A stretch of DNA of 64,000 nt from Actinomadura alba (GCF_014323705.1 NZ_JABVEC010000004.1:124001-188000), one strand, 5' to 3'. Positions 8,860 to 18,413 are shown, counted from the stretch's first letter. Notes: generated by a model not told the origin, from the letters alone. Program-made: numbers and translations.

Positions 8860-9060
8860 TCAGCCTCCCTGCACCGCGGTCAGGACCTCGAGCCGGTCCG
8901 CCTCGCGCAGTGGCGTCGCCGTCCACTCCGCTCGCCGTACGACCTCGTCGTTCAGCGCGACCGCGATCCCGGTCGTCGCGGACGTCACGTCCCCGACGAC
9001 GCTGGCCACCGTCGCGTCCTCCGGGACCTCACGCGGGTCGCCGTTGACGATCACTTTCAC
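8860..9060 (-). CDS. thiS: Sulfur carrier protein ThiS
   Basis: This 66-residue ubiquitin-like protein carries sulfur as a C-terminal thiocarboxylate to ThiG. It begins VKVIVNGDPREV, contains GIAVALNDEVV and ends with the required Gly-Gly (TAVQGG). The GTG start overlaps the thiO stop codon (GTGA). thiF and a cysteine desulfurase are not in the window, so ThiS adenylation must be supplied from elsewhere. Confidence 0.95.
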   Translation of the reverse strand: MKVIVNGDPREVPEDATVASVVGDVTSATTGIAVALNDEVVRRAEWTATPLREADRLEVLTAVQGG

Positions 9061-10184
9061 GCGGGGATCTCCTTCGCGAACCGCTCCGGGGTGAACGCCC
9101 TGACGACGTCCGGGACCTCCCCGGTGGTGAGTGCCTCGCTCACGACGTCGCCGGTCACCGGGGCGAGCAGTATCCCGTTGCGGAAGTGGCCGGTCGCGAG
9201 CAGGAGGCCGGGCAGGGCGGCCGGCCCGAGGACGGGGGCGTTGTCCGGCGACCCCGGGCGCAGCCCGGCGCACACTTCCGCGAACTCCAGTTCGGTGATG
9301 CCGGGGATCAGCTCGCGGGCGTCCCGCAGCAGCTCCCAGAGCCCGCCCGCGGTGACCGTCGTGTCATAGCCCAGCTCTTCCTGCGTGGCTCCGATCACGA
9401 TCTCACCGTCCGACCTCGGCACCACATAGATCGACGACCCCTTCACCACGCCCCGGACGGTCCGGGTCAGGAACGGCACGCGCGTGCGCAGGCGCACCAC
9501 CTGGCCCTTGACCGGGCGGATCACCGGTACGACGTCCGGCGGCAGGCCCGCCAGCCGATGCGTCCAGGCTCCGGTGGCGAGCACGACCTGGTCGGCGCGC
9601 ACGTCGTCGCCGGCCTCCGTGCGCACGCCCACGGCACGGCCGGCCTCGACGAGAACACGTGTCACGCGCCGCCGTACGAGCCGGGCTCCGGCGCGCTCGA
9701 CCGCAGCGAGCAGTGCGGCGGTCAGGCGGCGCGGATCGATCGATCCGTTGCGCTCGGCGAGCAGCCCACCGCGTACGGACGGGGCGAGCATCGGTTCCAG
9801 CCGGCGGCACTCGCGGCCGCTGAGGGGGGTGGCCGGTAGCCCGAGCGTCTCCTGGAAGCGCCGCAGATCGTCCAGGAAGGCCAGGTCGTCGCTGTCGAAG
9901 GCGACCTGGACGGTGTCCTCGTCACGGTAACCGGTGTCGTGGCCGGTCAGCTCCTCGAGTTCCGCGACGAAGGCCGAATAACGGTCCCGGGAGGCGATCC
10001 CGAGGCGCAGCAGCTCTTCCTCGCCGTAGGCGAGTTCGCCGACCGGGGCCAGCATCCCCGCCGCCACATACGACGCCTCGCTCGCCGGGCGCGGGTCGAC
10101 GATGGTGACGTCCAGGCCGCGTTGCGCGGACCGCCAGGCGATGGCCAGCCCGATGACCCCGGCTCCGACGATCACCACGTCCAT
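9057..10184 (-). CDS. thiO: Glycine oxidase ThiO
   Basis: This 375-residue FAD-dependent D-amino-acid-oxidase-family enzyme oxidises glycine to dehydroglycine for thiazole synthesis, with oxygen as acceptor. The Rossmann motif VIVGAGVIGLAIAWRSAQRG is at the N-terminus, an FAD-contacting ASYVAAGML segment follows, and the C-terminal GLRPGSPDNAPVLG and ATGHFRNGILLAP motifs are typical. It is the first gene of the thi operon. The SD (AAGGGAG) is part of the conserved 3' side of the TPP aptamer, so thiamine pyrophosphate probably blocks translation initiation directly. Confidence 0.93.
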   Translation of the reverse strand: MDVVIVGAGVIGLAIAWRSAQRGLDVTIVDPRPASEASYVAAGMLAPVGELAYGEEELLRLGIASRDRYSAFVAELEELTGHDTGYRDEDTVQVAFDSDDLAFLDDLRRFQETLGLPATPLSGRECRRLEPMLAPSVRGGLLAERNGSIDPRRLTAALLAAVERAGARLVRRRVTRVLVEAGRAVGVRTEAGDDVRADQVVLATGAWTHRLAGLPPDVVPVIRPVKGQVVRLRTRVPFLTRTVRGVVKGSSIYVVPRSDGEIVIGATQEELGYDTTVTAGGLWELLRDARELIPGITELEFAEVCAGLRPGSPDNAPVLGPAALPGLLLATGHFRNGILLAPVTGDVVSEALTTGEVPDVVRAFTPERFAKEIPA

Positions 10185-10188
10185 GTGA

Positions 10189-10280
10189 GCGCTCCCTTCG
10201 CCGGCATGATCCGGATCAGGTCGTGGCGGTCGGCGGCCCGATCAGCCGCCCTCTCAGCCCGGTCGTACCGGACTCCCGCG
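10189..10280 (-). promoter_or_regulatory. TPP riboswitch (THI element)
   Basis: Read on the minus strand, the element has the conserved CTGAGAGGG core, a GC-rich variable stem, and the signature CCTGATCCGGATCATGCCGGCGAAGGGA written here in two joined parts (CCTGATCCGG then ATCATGCCGGCGAAGGGA). The outer P1 strands are GCGGGAG and its partner near the SD. It ends 4 bases before the thiO ATG. The SD lies inside the aptamer, which predicts translational control of thiO-thiS-thiG. thiE, 2 kb away on the other strand, has no such element. Confidence 0.93.
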
Positions 10281-10421
10281 CTTTGTCCCCTTCAGCCTAG
10301 CCCGCCCGCGACCTTCGTGCCGCCCGGCGCGGGCTGTTCCAAGCGGCCCGCCGCCGGGACCGCGTTGCCCACCGGACCCGCCGCGACGGAGGCATCCGAC
10401 CCGGGTACTACAGTGCGGGGC

Positions 10422-11609
10422 ATGGACAGGGTGATCATCGTCGGCGCCGGCCTGGCGGGCGTGCGTGCTGCGGAGGCGCTGCGGGCGAGGGGGTACGAGG
10501 GCGCCCTCACCCTCGTCGGCGCCGAACCGCACCTGCCCTACGACCGGCCGCCGCTGTCCAAGGCGGTCCTCATGGGCCGGGCCGACGACACGACCGTCGC
10601 CGCCGACTGGACGGCTCTGCGGTGCGAGTTGCTCCTCGGTCATCGCGCCACCGGGCTGCGTCTCGACGACGTGCGCGGCGGCACGGTGGAGACCACGGCC
10701 GGCGAGCTGCCCTTCGACGGGCTCGTGATCGCCACGGGGTCGAGCCCCGTGCGGCTGCCCGGTGACGGTTCGCAGCATGTGCTCCGTACCATCGACGACG
10801 CCCGGGCGCTCCGGGCCGGGCTCCGCGAGGGGGCACGGATCGTCCTGGTCGGAGCCGGCTGGATCGGGGCTGAGGTCGCGACGGCCGCGGCCGGGGCGGG
10901 CTGCGCGGTGACGGTGGTGGAGGCCGCGGACACGCCGCTGGCGGTCGCCGTGGGCCCGGAGATCGGCGCGCGAACGGAGCCCTGGTACGCCGAGGCCGGC
11001 GTCGAGCTGAGGTGCGGTGTGAAGGTGGCCGCGGTCGAAGCGGGCGGGCTGGTCCTCGCGGACGGCGGCCGGGTCGAGGCGGACGAGATCGTCGTGGGAG
11101 TGGGCGTGCGTCCCGAGGTGGGCTGGCTGGCCGGGTCGGGGCTCGACGTCGACGGCGGCGTCGTGGTCGACGGTTCGCTGCGCACGAACCGGCCGGAGAT
11201 CGTCGCGGTCGGCGACTGCGCGGCATGGTGGTCGGCCCGGTACGGGCGGCGGCTCCGTGTGGAGCACTGGGACACCGCGCTCAACGCCCCTGAGACGGCC
11301 GCCGCGTCGCTGCTCGGTGAAGAAGCGGTCTACGATCCGGTGCCGTACTTCTGGTCGGAGCAGTTCGGCCGGATGGTGCAGTACGCCGGTCAGCACCAGG
11401 GGGCCGGGCGGCTCGTCTTCCGTGGCGATCCGGAGAAGGCCGAGTGGTCGGCATGCTGGCTCAGCGGCACCCGGCTGTCGGCGATCGTCACCGTGAACCG
11501 GCCCCGTGACCTGGTTCAGGCCCGCCGGCTCATGGCGGCCGGCACCCCGGTGGATCCGGAGGCCCTCGCCGATCCGGAGGTACCCGTCCGGAACGCGGTG
11601 GGAGCATGA
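10422..11609 (+). CDS. FAD/NAD(P)-dependent ferredoxin reductase-type oxidoreductase
   Basis: This 395-residue flavoprotein resembles rubredoxin/ferredoxin reductases that pass electrons from NAD(P)H to small iron-sulfur proteins. It has VGAGLAGVRAAEALR for FAD at the N-terminus, PYDRPPLSK, VIATGSSP, a second dinucleotide fold VGAGWIGAEVAT near residue 145, AVGDCAAW near 265 and a C-terminal reductase domain containing YFWSEQFG. A TACAGT hexamer (10409-10414) ends 7 bases before the ATG with no SD, so a leaderless mRNA is likely. It diverges from thiO. No ferredoxin or P450 partner is adjacent. Confidence 0.9.
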   Translation: MDRVIIVGAGLAGVRAAEALRARGYEGALTLVGAEPHLPYDRPPLSKAVLMGRADDTTVAADWTALRCELLLGHRATGLRLDDVRGGTVETTAGELPFDGLVIATGSSPVRLPGDGSQHVLRTIDDARALRAGLREGARIVLVGAGWIGAEVATAAAGAGCAVTVVEAADTPLAVAVGPEIGARTEPWYAEAGVELRCGVKVAAVEAGGLVLADGGRVEADEIVVGVGVRPEVGWLAGSGLDVDGGVVVDGSLRTNRPEIVAVGDCAAWWSARYGRRLRVEHWDTALNAPETAAASLLGEEAVYDPVPYFWSEQFGRMVQYAGQHQGAGRLVFRGDPEKAEWSACWLSGTRLSAIVTVNRPRDLVQARRLMAAGTPVDPEALADPEVPVRNAVGA

Positions 11610-11676
11610 GGGTTTCAGAAGCGCCCGGCAGTGGTAGGCAGGCTGCGTGACGCAGATGCACATTAGTGTTGACAGC

Positions 11677-12030
11677 ATGCTGGATCCACACACAGATGCC
11701 CTGGTGGGGGAGTGGTTCTCCCTTCCCGAGGCGGCCGATCGGCTCGGGATCAACGTGAGCCGGACCAAGCAGCTCCTCCGCGACCACAAGCTCCTCGGGC
11801 TCTCCCGGCACGGCACACATCAGGTGCCCTCCGCGTTCATCCAGGAAGGGCAGGTCCTCAAGGGGCTCCCCGGAACGCTCATGCTGCTCTCCGATGCCGG
11901 CTACGAGCCGGTGGAGGCTCTCCGGTGGTTGTTCACCCCGGATGACACCCTGCCCGGCAGCCCGGTGCAGGCACTCATCGAGAACCGCGGAACAGAGGTC
12001 CGGCGACGGGCCCAGGCCCTGGCCTTCTAG
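11677..12030 (+). CDS. Rv2175c-family winged-helix DNA-binding protein
   Basis: This 117-residue protein has an N-terminal winged helix-turn-helix ([25 protein letters not shown]) and a C-terminal domain with [32 protein letters not shown] and RRRAQALAF, the hallmarks of the Rv2175c family. M. tuberculosis Rv2175c is a DNA-binding substrate of the Ser/Thr kinase PknL encoded beside it. Here the PASTA kinase at 5095 and the kinase at 13005-13931 are candidates for phosphorylating it. ATG 11677 was preferred because TAGTGT ends 7 bases upstream (leaderless pattern); GTG 11647 and ATG 11656 are alternatives in frame. Confidence 0.85.
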   Translation: MLDPHTDALVGEWFSLPEAADRLGINVSRTKQLLRDHKLLGLSRHGTHQVPSAFIQEGQVLKGLPGTLMLLSDAGYEPVEALRWLFTPDDTLPGSPVQALIENRGTEVRRRAQALAF

Positions 12031-12056
12031 CGGTACGGAAGGATCCGACTCTCATC

Positions 12057-12776
12057 GTGCCCAAACGCTTGCCGTCGGATCACGCCGTCTCGTTGCGGGC
12101 CCGGCTCGACCGGGCCCGCCTCTACCTGTGCACCGACGCCAGGGAACGGCAGGGTGACCTGCCGGAGTTCCTCGACGCGGTGCTCGGCGGTGGCGTCGAC
12201 ATCGTCCAGCTGCGGCAGAAGGGCCTGGAGGCCCGCCAGGAGCTCCGGCATCTGGAGGTCTTCCGCGCCGCGTGCGATCGCCACGGCGTTCTCCTGGCCG
12301 TCAACGACCGGGCCGACGTCGCCCGGGCCATCGGCGCGGACGTCCTGCACCTCGGACAGGACGATCTTCCGGTGCCGTTCGCCCGCGAGATCGTCGGTCA
12401 GGACGTTCTCATCGGCCGGTCCACCCATTCCCCCGAGCAGGCGGCGTTCGCCGCGACGGAGCCGGGGGTCGACTATCTCTGCGCCGGGCCGGTCTGGCCG
12501 ACGCCGACCAAGCCGGGCCGCTTCGCGCCCGGTCCCACGCTGCTGGAATACGTGGCGGGCCGCCGCACCGACCGGCCGTGGTTCGCCATCGGGGGCATCG
12601 ACCTCAGCCGCCTCGACGAGGTTTTCGCCACCGGTGCCGACCGCATCGTCGTCGTACGGGCGATCACCGAGGCGGACGACCCGGCGGCGGCGGCGGCCGC
12701 TTTCGCGCACCGGCTGCGGCAACACGCCACCACTCTGACCAGCGCGGCGGGTGATGCCGCACAATGGAGCCCATGA
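12057..12776 (+). CDS. thiE: Thiamine-phosphate synthase ThiE
   Basis: This 239-residue TIM-barrel enzyme joins HMP diphosphate and thiazole phosphate to thiamine monophosphate. It contains [74 protein letters not shown] and RIVVVRAIT. It begins 26 bases after the Rv2175c-like gene with a GTG and no strong SD. It is not joined to thiO-thiS-thiG and lacks a riboswitch of its own in the 26-base gap, so it may be read with the upstream gene. Its stop codon overlaps the ATG of the small gene that follows. Confidence 0.95.
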   Translation: MPKRLPSDHAVSLRARLDRARLYLCTDARERQGDLPEFLDAVLGGGVDIVQLRQKGLEARQELRHLEVFRAACDRHGVLLAVNDRADVARAIGADVLHLGQDDLPVPFAREIVGQDVLIGRSTHSPEQAAFAATEPGVDYLCAGPVWPTPTKPGRFAPGPTLLEYVAGRRTDRPWFAIGGIDLSRLDEVFATGADRIVVVRAITEADDPAAAAAAFAHRLRQHATTLTSAAGDAAQWSP

Positions 12777-12934
12777 CCGTCTCACCTGACGACGACCGGC
12801 CGGTCGAGCTGTCCGACGAGGACCTGGTGATCCTCCCGGACCAGACGCGCGACGACACCGACGAGGGCTGGGGAACCTGGCGCGGCTCTGCTGAGGACGA
12901 TCGGCTCCTCGAGGAACGTCCTCCGCACTGGTAG
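12773..12934 (+). CDS. Small acidic conserved actinobacterial protein (53 residues)
   Basis: The frame ATG-TAG overlaps the thiE stop as ATGA, a strong sign of translational coupling. The product is very acidic and ends in a [12 protein letters not shown] block followed by [10 protein letters not shown]. From memory these two blocks recur in short unannotated proteins at this locus of other actinomycetes. No function is known, and no membrane segment or cysteine motif is present. Its position suggests a link to thiamine synthesis or to the adjacent kinase, but nothing in the sequence proves either. Confidence 0.75.
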   Translation: MTVSPDDDRPVELSDEDLVILPDQTRDDTDEGWGTWRGSAEDDRLLEERPPHW

Positions 12935-13004
12935 CGGCGATGGCCGGTTCCGCACGGGCCGCCCGGCCCACGGGGTACCGCCAGTCGCCGCCCGGCACCG
13001 TACG

Positions 13005-13931
13005 TCAGCCCGCCGGCATGAGCACACCGAGGACGAATCCGGCCGCGATGACGAGGGCGAGCGCGACCATCATCCTCCAGCGGTAGGCGGGGATGCGCTT
13101 CGGCTTCTTCTTGGGCGCGGGCCGGGCATCGGCACGCAGCGACCGCACCAGCTGCGGAGCCGTGGGCCGCGCCGCCGGATTCTTGTCGAGGCAGCGCTCC
13201 ACGAGGTCGCGCAGCGGCCCTTTCAACTCGCCGAGATCGGGTGCCCGCTCGGCGACCCGCCGCATGACGGCGGCGTTGGGTCCCGAGCCGAACGGAGGGC
13301 GGCCGGTCGCGGCGAAGACCATGGTCGCCCCCCACGCGAAGACGTCGGCGGGCGCTCCCACGGGCTCGTCCTCTATCTGCTCCGGCGACATGTACGCCGG
13401 TGTGCCGACGGGGGAGGTGGTCATGGGCGTCACGCTGTCCAGCGCCCGTGCGACGCCGAAATCGATGACCTTGGCGCCGTCCGGGCCGAGGACGACATTG
13501 CCCGGCTTGAAGTCGCGATGCACGATGCCCGCCCGGTGGATGGCGGCCAGCGCGGCGGCGGTGCGCAGGGCCAGGCGGCGCAGCCGTGCTTTCGCCAGCG
13601 GCCCCTCATCATCGACGACCCGCTGAAGCGAGGGGCCGTCCACGAACTCGCTGACGATGTACGGGCGGTCGCCGGTCACCTCGGCGTCGAGCACGCGCGC
13701 GGTGTGGGGGGCGGTGACCCGCCGGGCCGCGTCCGCCTCCCTCACGAAGCGGGTCCTGGCCCGATGACTCGCCGTCACCCCGCCGCGCAGCAGCTTGACG
13801 GTGACCAGTTCGCCCTCGCCCGAGCGGGCGAGGTAGACGACGCCCTGCCCGCCCTCGCCCAGGCGTTCGATCAACGTGTAGTCGCCCAGACGCTCAGGAT
13901 CGTCCGGGCCGAGCCTGATGTCGTCTGGCAC
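13005..13931 (-). CDS. Tail-anchored Ser/Thr protein kinase
   Basis: This 308-residue protein has a full kinase domain: GEGGQGVVYLA glycine loop, Lys in LVTVKLL, HRD in GIVHRDFKPGNVVL, DFG in VIDFGVAR, and GTPAYMSPEQI. After a basic juxtamembrane stretch (APKKKPKRIPAYRWR) a single hydrophobic helix (MMVALALVIAAGFVLGVLM) ends only three residues from the C-terminus, so there is no extracytoplasmic sensor. It probably senses through partners in the membrane or cytoplasm. GTG 13931 has GGAG 8 bases upstream. It lies convergent to thiE and the small gene, close to the Rv2175c homologue that could be its substrate. Confidence 0.93.
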   Translation of the reverse strand: MPDDIRLGPDDPERLGDYTLIERLGEGGQGVVYLARSGEGELVTVKLLRGGVTASHRARTRFVREADAARRVTAPHTARVLDAEVTGDRPYIVSEFVDGPSLQRVVDDEGPLAKARLRRLALRTAAALAAIHRAGIVHRDFKPGNVVLGPDGAKVIDFGVARALDSVTPMTTSPVGTPAYMSPEQIEDEPVGAPADVFAWGATMVFAATGRPPFGSGPNAAVMRRVAERAPDLGELKGPLRDLVERCLDKNPAARPTAPQLVRSLRADARPAPKKKPKRIPAYRWRMMVALALVIAAGFVLGVLMPAG

Positions 13932-14104
13932 TCAATGCTCCGCCGGTGCAGGGAAAGATGTCCCTATTTGTATCGCGCCGCCCCGACCGACCTGGGGAAA
14001 ATCCAGCGTTTCATGGCTTCGAAGCTGCTTCGCCGGGCTTCGGCGGGTGAAGATCCGCCGGGCCGAGGTGGGCGGCGGTCCGTACCGCCGGGCGCTCGGC
14101 GGGC

Positions 14105-15187
14105 TCACCCGCGCCGGGCGGTGGCGGCGATGGCCAGGCCGGCGAGCGCCGCCCCGGCCTCGTCGGTCACCGGCGCCGACTCGAGGGCGGCGTGGGCGTC
14201 CGCGGCGTACCGGTCGATCATCGCCTCACAGGCGTCGAGCCCGCCGGTGTCCACGATGATCGAACGCAGTTCCTCGACGCCCGCCGTGTCGAGCGCGGGA
14301 TCACCGAGGCGGGCCTGGATGACCTTGGCCTGAGCAGGTGTGGCACGCTCCAGCGCGAGTGCCACCAGAACCGTCCGCTTGCCCTCGCGCAGGTCGTCAC
14401 CGGCCGGCTTGCCGGTCTCGGCGGGGTCACCGAAGACGCCGAGGACGTCGTCGCGGAGCTGGAAGGCGATGCCGAGCGGCAGCCCATAACGCGCGAGCGC
14501 GGACACCGTCTTGCCGTCCGCCCCGGCCATCGCCGCGCCGAGGTGCAGAGGCCGTTCCACCGAGTACTTCGCGCTCTTGAACTCCACGACCCGCAGTGCC
14601 CGGTCAACTGCACCGTGGCCCGGCGCCTCCGAACCTGGGGGCCGGGCACCGCGCGCCTGCGCCAGCAGGTCGAGGTACTGCCCGCACATCACCTCGGTGC
14701 GCATGAGGTCGTAGACCGCGCGCCCCCTGCGCAACGTCTCCTCGGGCAGGCCGCTGCCGTCGTACATCAGGCCCGACCAGGAGAGGCACAGATCGCCGAG
14801 CAGGATCGCCGCGCCCGCCCCGAACGACTCGGCGGAACCCGGCCACCCGGCCCGCTCGTGCATCGCCTGGAACCGGCGGTGCACGGACGGCTGGCCGCGA
14901 CGGGTGTCGCTCGCGTCCATGACGTCGTCGTGGATGAGGGCACTCGCCTGCAACAGCTCCAGCGAAGCGGCCGCCGTCGCGATCCCAGGGTCGTCCCGCC
15001 CGCCGGCGCCCCGCCAGCCCCAGTAGCAGAACGAGGGACGGAGCCGCTTGCCGCCGGTCACCAGGGCCTCCAGCGCCGCCACCATGGGTGCCAGGTCGTC
15101 ATCGATGATGAGCAGCCCTGGACGCTGCCGGTCGATGAAGGCGGAGAGGGCTTCGTCGATCTCCTTGCGGATGCGGCTGGAGCACAT
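14105..15187 (-). CDS. Polyprenyl (geranylgeranyl-type) diphosphate synthase
   Basis: This 360-residue trans-prenyltransferase elongates allylic diphosphates with isopentenyl diphosphate. It has GGKRLRPSFCYWG, the first aspartate-rich motif LIHDDVMDASDTRRG, the second FQLRDDVLGVFGDPAETGKPAGDDLREGK (given here in two parts, FQLRDDVLGVFGD and GKPAGDDLREGK) and LLGD-type helices. Product length cannot be fixed by eye; a C20 product is the usual guess for this group (IdsA-like). ATG 15187 follows TACGCT by 7 bases (leaderless pattern); the longer frame upstream is not family-like. It diverges from the acyltransferase. M. tuberculosis has idsA2 in the equivalent neighbourhood. Confidence 0.92.
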   Translation of the reverse strand: MCSSRIRKEIDEALSAFIDRQRPGLLIIDDDLAPMVAALEALVTGGKRLRPSFCYWGWRGAGGRDDPGIATAAASLELLQASALIHDDVMDASDTRRGQPSVHRRFQAMHERAGWPGSAESFGAGAAILLGDLCLSWSGLMYDGSGLPEETLRRGRAVYDLMRTEVMCGQYLDLLAQARGARPPGSEAPGHGAVDRALRVVEFKSAKYSVERPLHLGAAMAGADGKTVSALARYGLPLGIAFQLRDDVLGVFGDPAETGKPAGDDLREGKRTVLVALALERATPAQAKVIQARLGDPALDTAGVEELRSIIVDTGGLDACEAMIDRYAADAHAALESAPVTDEAGAALAGLAIAATARRG

Positions 15188-15307
15188 GGCCCTGAGCGTA
15201 TCCACCCGAATCGGGCTCAAATACGCGGGTCCGGCTGAGGTACGGACCGGCCGGGATTGAGTAGGCGGGCTCATGACCGCGGCGGCCCGGTCCACGAGGC
15301 TGCGAGC

Positions 15308-16672
15308 ATGAGCAGCGCTTCGAGACTGGCCGCCCGCACTCCCGCGACCCGTGACCGCTACGTCGACTTCCTGCGGGTGTTCTCGCTCGCCACGGTGATC
15401 GTCGGTCATTGGCTGATGGCGGTGTTCCTCGTACGGGAGGACGGCGGTGTCAGCGCGGGGAACGCGCTCGCCATCATGCCCACCCTGCAGCCCCTCACCT
15501 GGCTGTTCCAGGTGATGCCGCTGTTCTTCTTCGTCGGCGGTTTCTCCCACGCGATCGCCCTGCGGAGGAGCGGCGGGCCCGCCGAGTTCATCCGCTCACG
15601 GGCGGCCCGGCTGCTCATCCCCACCGCCGCCTTCGGCGCGGTGTGGCTGGCGCTCGCCGCCGTCATCGAGGTGGCCGGACACGATCGGGGCGTGCTGCGG
15701 CTCGCCACCCGTGGTGTCGCCCAGCCCCTGTGGTTCATCGGCGTCTACCTCGGGGTCGTGGCGCTCGCGCCCGTGATGATGCGGCTGCACCGTGCGTACG
15801 GGCTGCTGGTCCCCGTCGTGCTCGCGGCCGGTGTGGTCGCCGTCGACCTGACCCGGTTCGGCCTTGGGGTGACCGAGGCCGGATACCTCAACCTGCTGCT
15901 GGTCTGGACGGCGGTGCACCAGTTCGGCTTCTTCTACGCCGACGCCAGACTCGGCCGCGGGGCCGCGTGCGCTCTGGCCGGCGGGGGACTGATCGCGGTG
16001 GTGGCGCTGACGGCCTTCGGCCCCTATCCGCTCTCCATGGTCGGCATGCCGGGGGAGCGGATCTCGAACATGTCGCCCCCCACCCTCGCGCTGATGGCAC
16101 ACGCGTCCTGGCTGATCGGGCTGGCGCTGCTGCTGCGCGGCCCGCTCACCCGCCTGCTGGCCAGGCCGCGGATCTGGGTCGGCGTCATCGCCGCCAACGG
16201 CCTCGCGATGACCGCGTTCCTGTGGCACCTCACCGCGCTGTTCATCGCCTGTGCCGTCCAGCTGGCCCTCGGGCTCGCGCAGCCGCCCGTCGGCAGCGTC
16301 GCCTGGTGGATTCTGCGCCCGGTCTGGCTGGGTCTCCTCGCACTCGTCACGGCCGGGCTCATCGCCCTGTTCCGCCGTGCCGACCGGCCCCGGCCGCTCG
16401 TGCCGCGGTCGGTCGGCGCCGGGCGGGCGGCGGTGGGTGTCACGCTCTGCCTCCTCGGCGTGCTCGGCTTCTCGGCCGTCGGCTTCGGCGGCGCGCTCGC
16501 CGGCCGGACCGCCGACCTGCTGGTGTTGCCGATCACCCCCGTGCGCAGCGCGCTGCTGCTGGCCGCCGGAGCGCTCCTGCTCGGACTGTTCGAGGTACGG
16601 CCCGTCGCCGCGTTCCGCGCGGGGCGAGGGGGCCCGGACCGGCCGGCGACCGGCCGTGACGACGCGCCGTGA
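15308..16672 (+). CDS. Acyltransferase-3 family membrane protein
   Basis: This is a 454-residue polytopic protein with about ten hydrophobic segments. The N-terminus has [19 protein letters not shown] with the conserved Arg and His of the family, then [14 protein letters not shown] and a [14 protein letters not shown] loop, all typical of acyltransferase-3 (OafA/YrhL) enzymes. Such enzymes move acetyl or other acyl groups from cytoplasmic donors onto sugars or lipids at the membrane; the acceptor here is unknown. ATG 15308 has GAGG about 8 bases upstream. It lies between the polyprenyl synthase and metF, a slot held by the mannosyltransferase mptA in M. tuberculosis. Confidence 0.85.
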   Translation: MSSASRLAARTPATRDRYVDFLRVFSLATVIVGHWLMAVFLVREDGGVSAGNALAIMPTLQPLTWLFQVMPLFFFVGGFSHAIALRRSGGPAEFIRSRAARLLIPTAAFGAVWLALAAVIEVAGHDRGVLRLATRGVAQPLWFIGVYLGVVALAPVMMRLHRAYGLLVPVVLAAGVVAVDLTRFGLGVTEAGYLNLLLVWTAVHQFGFFYADARLGRGAACALAGGGLIAVVALTAFGPYPLSMVGMPGERISNMSPPTLALMAHASWLIGLALLLRGPLTRLLARPRIWVGVIAANGLAMTAFLWHLTALFIACAVQLALGLAQPPVGSVAWWILRPVWLGLLALVTAGLIALFRRADRPRPLVPRSVGAGRAAVGVTLCLLGVLGFSAVGFGGALAGRTADLLVLPITPVRSALLLAAGALLLGLFEVRPVAAFRAGRGGPDRPATGRDDAP

Positions 16673-16793
16673 AGCCGTGCGCCGGATCGCGTCGGCGCGG
16701 CCCGATCTCGGGGGCGCGGCTGATCACATGTTCGCTGGGGCGGCTGGTCGCATGAGCGCCGCGGCCGGCGCCCGCAACGGTAGCCTGTCGACC

Positions 16794-17717
16794 ATGAGTC
16801 CCCTGCGCCCCGACCGTGTGCCCACGATCCGCGAGCTCCTCGCGGGCGGGGGGAAAAGCTTCTCGTTCGAGTTCTTTCCGCCGAAGACCGAGAAGGGCGT
16901 CCGCGCCCTGTGGCGGACGATCCGCGAGCTCGAGGCGCTGCGGCCGACGTTCGTGTCGGTGACCTACGGGGCCGGCGGCGGCACCCGCGACAAGACGGTC
17001 GACATCGTCGAGCGGATAGCCACCGACACCACGCTCACCCCGGTGGCGCACTTCACCGCCGTCGACCACTCGGTCAGGGAACTGCGCCACCTGATCGGTA
17101 GGTTCGCGTCGGTGGGCGTGCGCAACATGCTCGCGTTGCGCGGTGACCCGCCCGGCGACCCCCTCGGTGAGTGGGTCCGGCATCCCGAAGGGGTCGCCTA
17201 CGCCGAGGACCTGGTCCACCTGATCCGCAACTCCGGGGACTTCTGTGTCGGGGTGGCCGCGTTCCCGTACAAGCATCCGCGGTCGCCGGACGTCGAGAGC
17301 GACACCCGCTATTTCGTACGCAAATGTCGTGCGGGCGCCGATTACGCGATCACGCAGATGTTCTTCCGCGCCGAGGACTACCTCCGGCTGCGCGACCGGG
17401 TCGCCGCACAGGGCTGCGAGACGCCGATCATCCCCGGGATCATGCCGGTCACCCAGATGAGCACGATCGAGCGGTCGGAGCAGCTGTCCGGCGCGCCGTT
17501 CCCGCCCGAGGTCGCGGCCCGCTTCGAGGCCGTCGCGGACGATCCCGAGGCGGTCCGGCGGCTCGGGATAGAGCACGCGGCTGAGCTCTGCGCACAACTG
17601 CTCGACCAGGGCGCTCCGGGCATCCACTTCATCACCTTCAACAAGTCCACGGCGACGCGCGAGGTCTACCGGTTGCTCGGCGCCGACTCCGACGCCGTCC
17701 CACCGTTGACCGTGTGA
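16794..17717 (+). CDS. metF: Methylenetetrahydrofolate reductase
   Basis: This 307-residue FAD TIM-barrel enzyme reduces 5,10-methylene-THF to 5-methyl-THF for methionine synthesis. It shows [12 protein letters not shown] (catalytic Glu), [68 protein letters not shown] and the C-terminal [16 protein letters not shown] (16781-16786) ends exactly 7 bases before the ATG and no SD is present, so the mRNA is probably leaderless. It converges on the GNAT gene. Confidence 0.95.
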   Translation: MSPLRPDRVPTIRELLAGGGKSFSFEFFPPKTEKGVRALWRTIRELEALRPTFVSVTYGAGGGTRDKTVDIVERIATDTTLTPVAHFTAVDHSVRELRHLIGRFASVGVRNMLALRGDPPGDPLGEWVRHPEGVAYAEDLVHLIRNSGDFCVGVAAFPYKHPRSPDVESDTRYFVRKCRAGADYAITQMFFRAEDYLRLRDRVAAQGCETPIIPGIMPVTQMSTIERSEQLSGAPFPPEVAARFEAVADDPEAVRRLGIEHAAELCAQLLDQGAPGIHFITFNKSTATREVYRLLGADSDAVPPLTV

Positions 17718-17810
17718 CCCATGTGACCCGTGTGACCGCGCGGCCAGGTGGCCGTTCGGCCCGAGTGGCCGTTCGGCTTGGTGTGAACGGAAGGCGGCGG
17801 CGGTCGGCGA

Positions 17811-18413
17811 TCAGCGTGCCAGCGGCAGCGGCCCGCCCATGATCGCGTAGGTCTGGGCGCCGCCCGGGAACTCGAATTCGCGCAGCAGGTCGGTCATCCC
17901 CACCGAGCCGTAGAGCCGCCTCGCCGGGGAGTCGGGGCGGTCGAGCGTCGAGAGCACGACCGTGTGCTCGGGGCGGCCGGCGCACAGGGCCGACAGAAGC
18001 CGGCGACCCAATCCCTGCCCCTGGTAGCTGGGATGCACGTGAAGTTCGGCGACCTCGAAGGCGTCACCGAGCCAGGAGTCGGCGTGCCGCTTGCCCCCCG
18101 CGTCGACCAGCGCCTGATGCACGACGTCGTGCCACCACTGGCCGGAGACGCCCCGGAAGCCGTAGGCGAATCCGGCGACGTTCCATCCGGGCTGGCGGCC
18201 GCCGAGGGCTCTCGGCAGCGGGACCGGTACGCGGCGGCGCTCGAACACGAACGCCCGGAACGCGGGATAGTCCGAATGCCGCTCCATGATCGTGTAGCGC
18301 CCGGACAGCTGCTCGGCCGGCGGTTTCATCGCGGCCGTATAGACGTCCAGCAGTGAGCCGAGGCGTTTCAGGAACGCCCGTTGGTCCACTTCACGCAGGT
18401 TCGGCTCTCTCAC
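17811..18413 (-). CDS. GNAT-family N-acetyltransferase
   Basis: This 200-residue protein carries the acetyl-CoA-binding motif A (VAELHVHPSYQGQGLGRRLLSAL) near residue 130 and the C-terminal RLYGSVGM motif B of GNAT enzymes. The first 60 residues are family-specific and may define the acceptor, which cannot be named. GTG 18413 was chosen because TATGCT (minus strand, 18426-18421) ends exactly 7 bases upstream; ATG 18425 in the same frame would add four residues but lies inside that hexamer. It converges on metF. Confidence 0.85.
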   Translation of the reverse strand: MREPNLREVDQRAFLKRLGSLLDVYTAAMKPPAEQLSGRYTIMERHSDYPAFRAFVFERRRVPVPLPRALGGRQPGWNVAGFAYGFRGVSGQWWHDVVHQALVDAGGKRHADSWLGDAFEVAELHVHPSYQGQGLGRRLLSALCAGRPEHTVVLSTLDRPDSPARRLYGSVGMTDLLREFEFPGGAQTYAIMGGPLPLAR

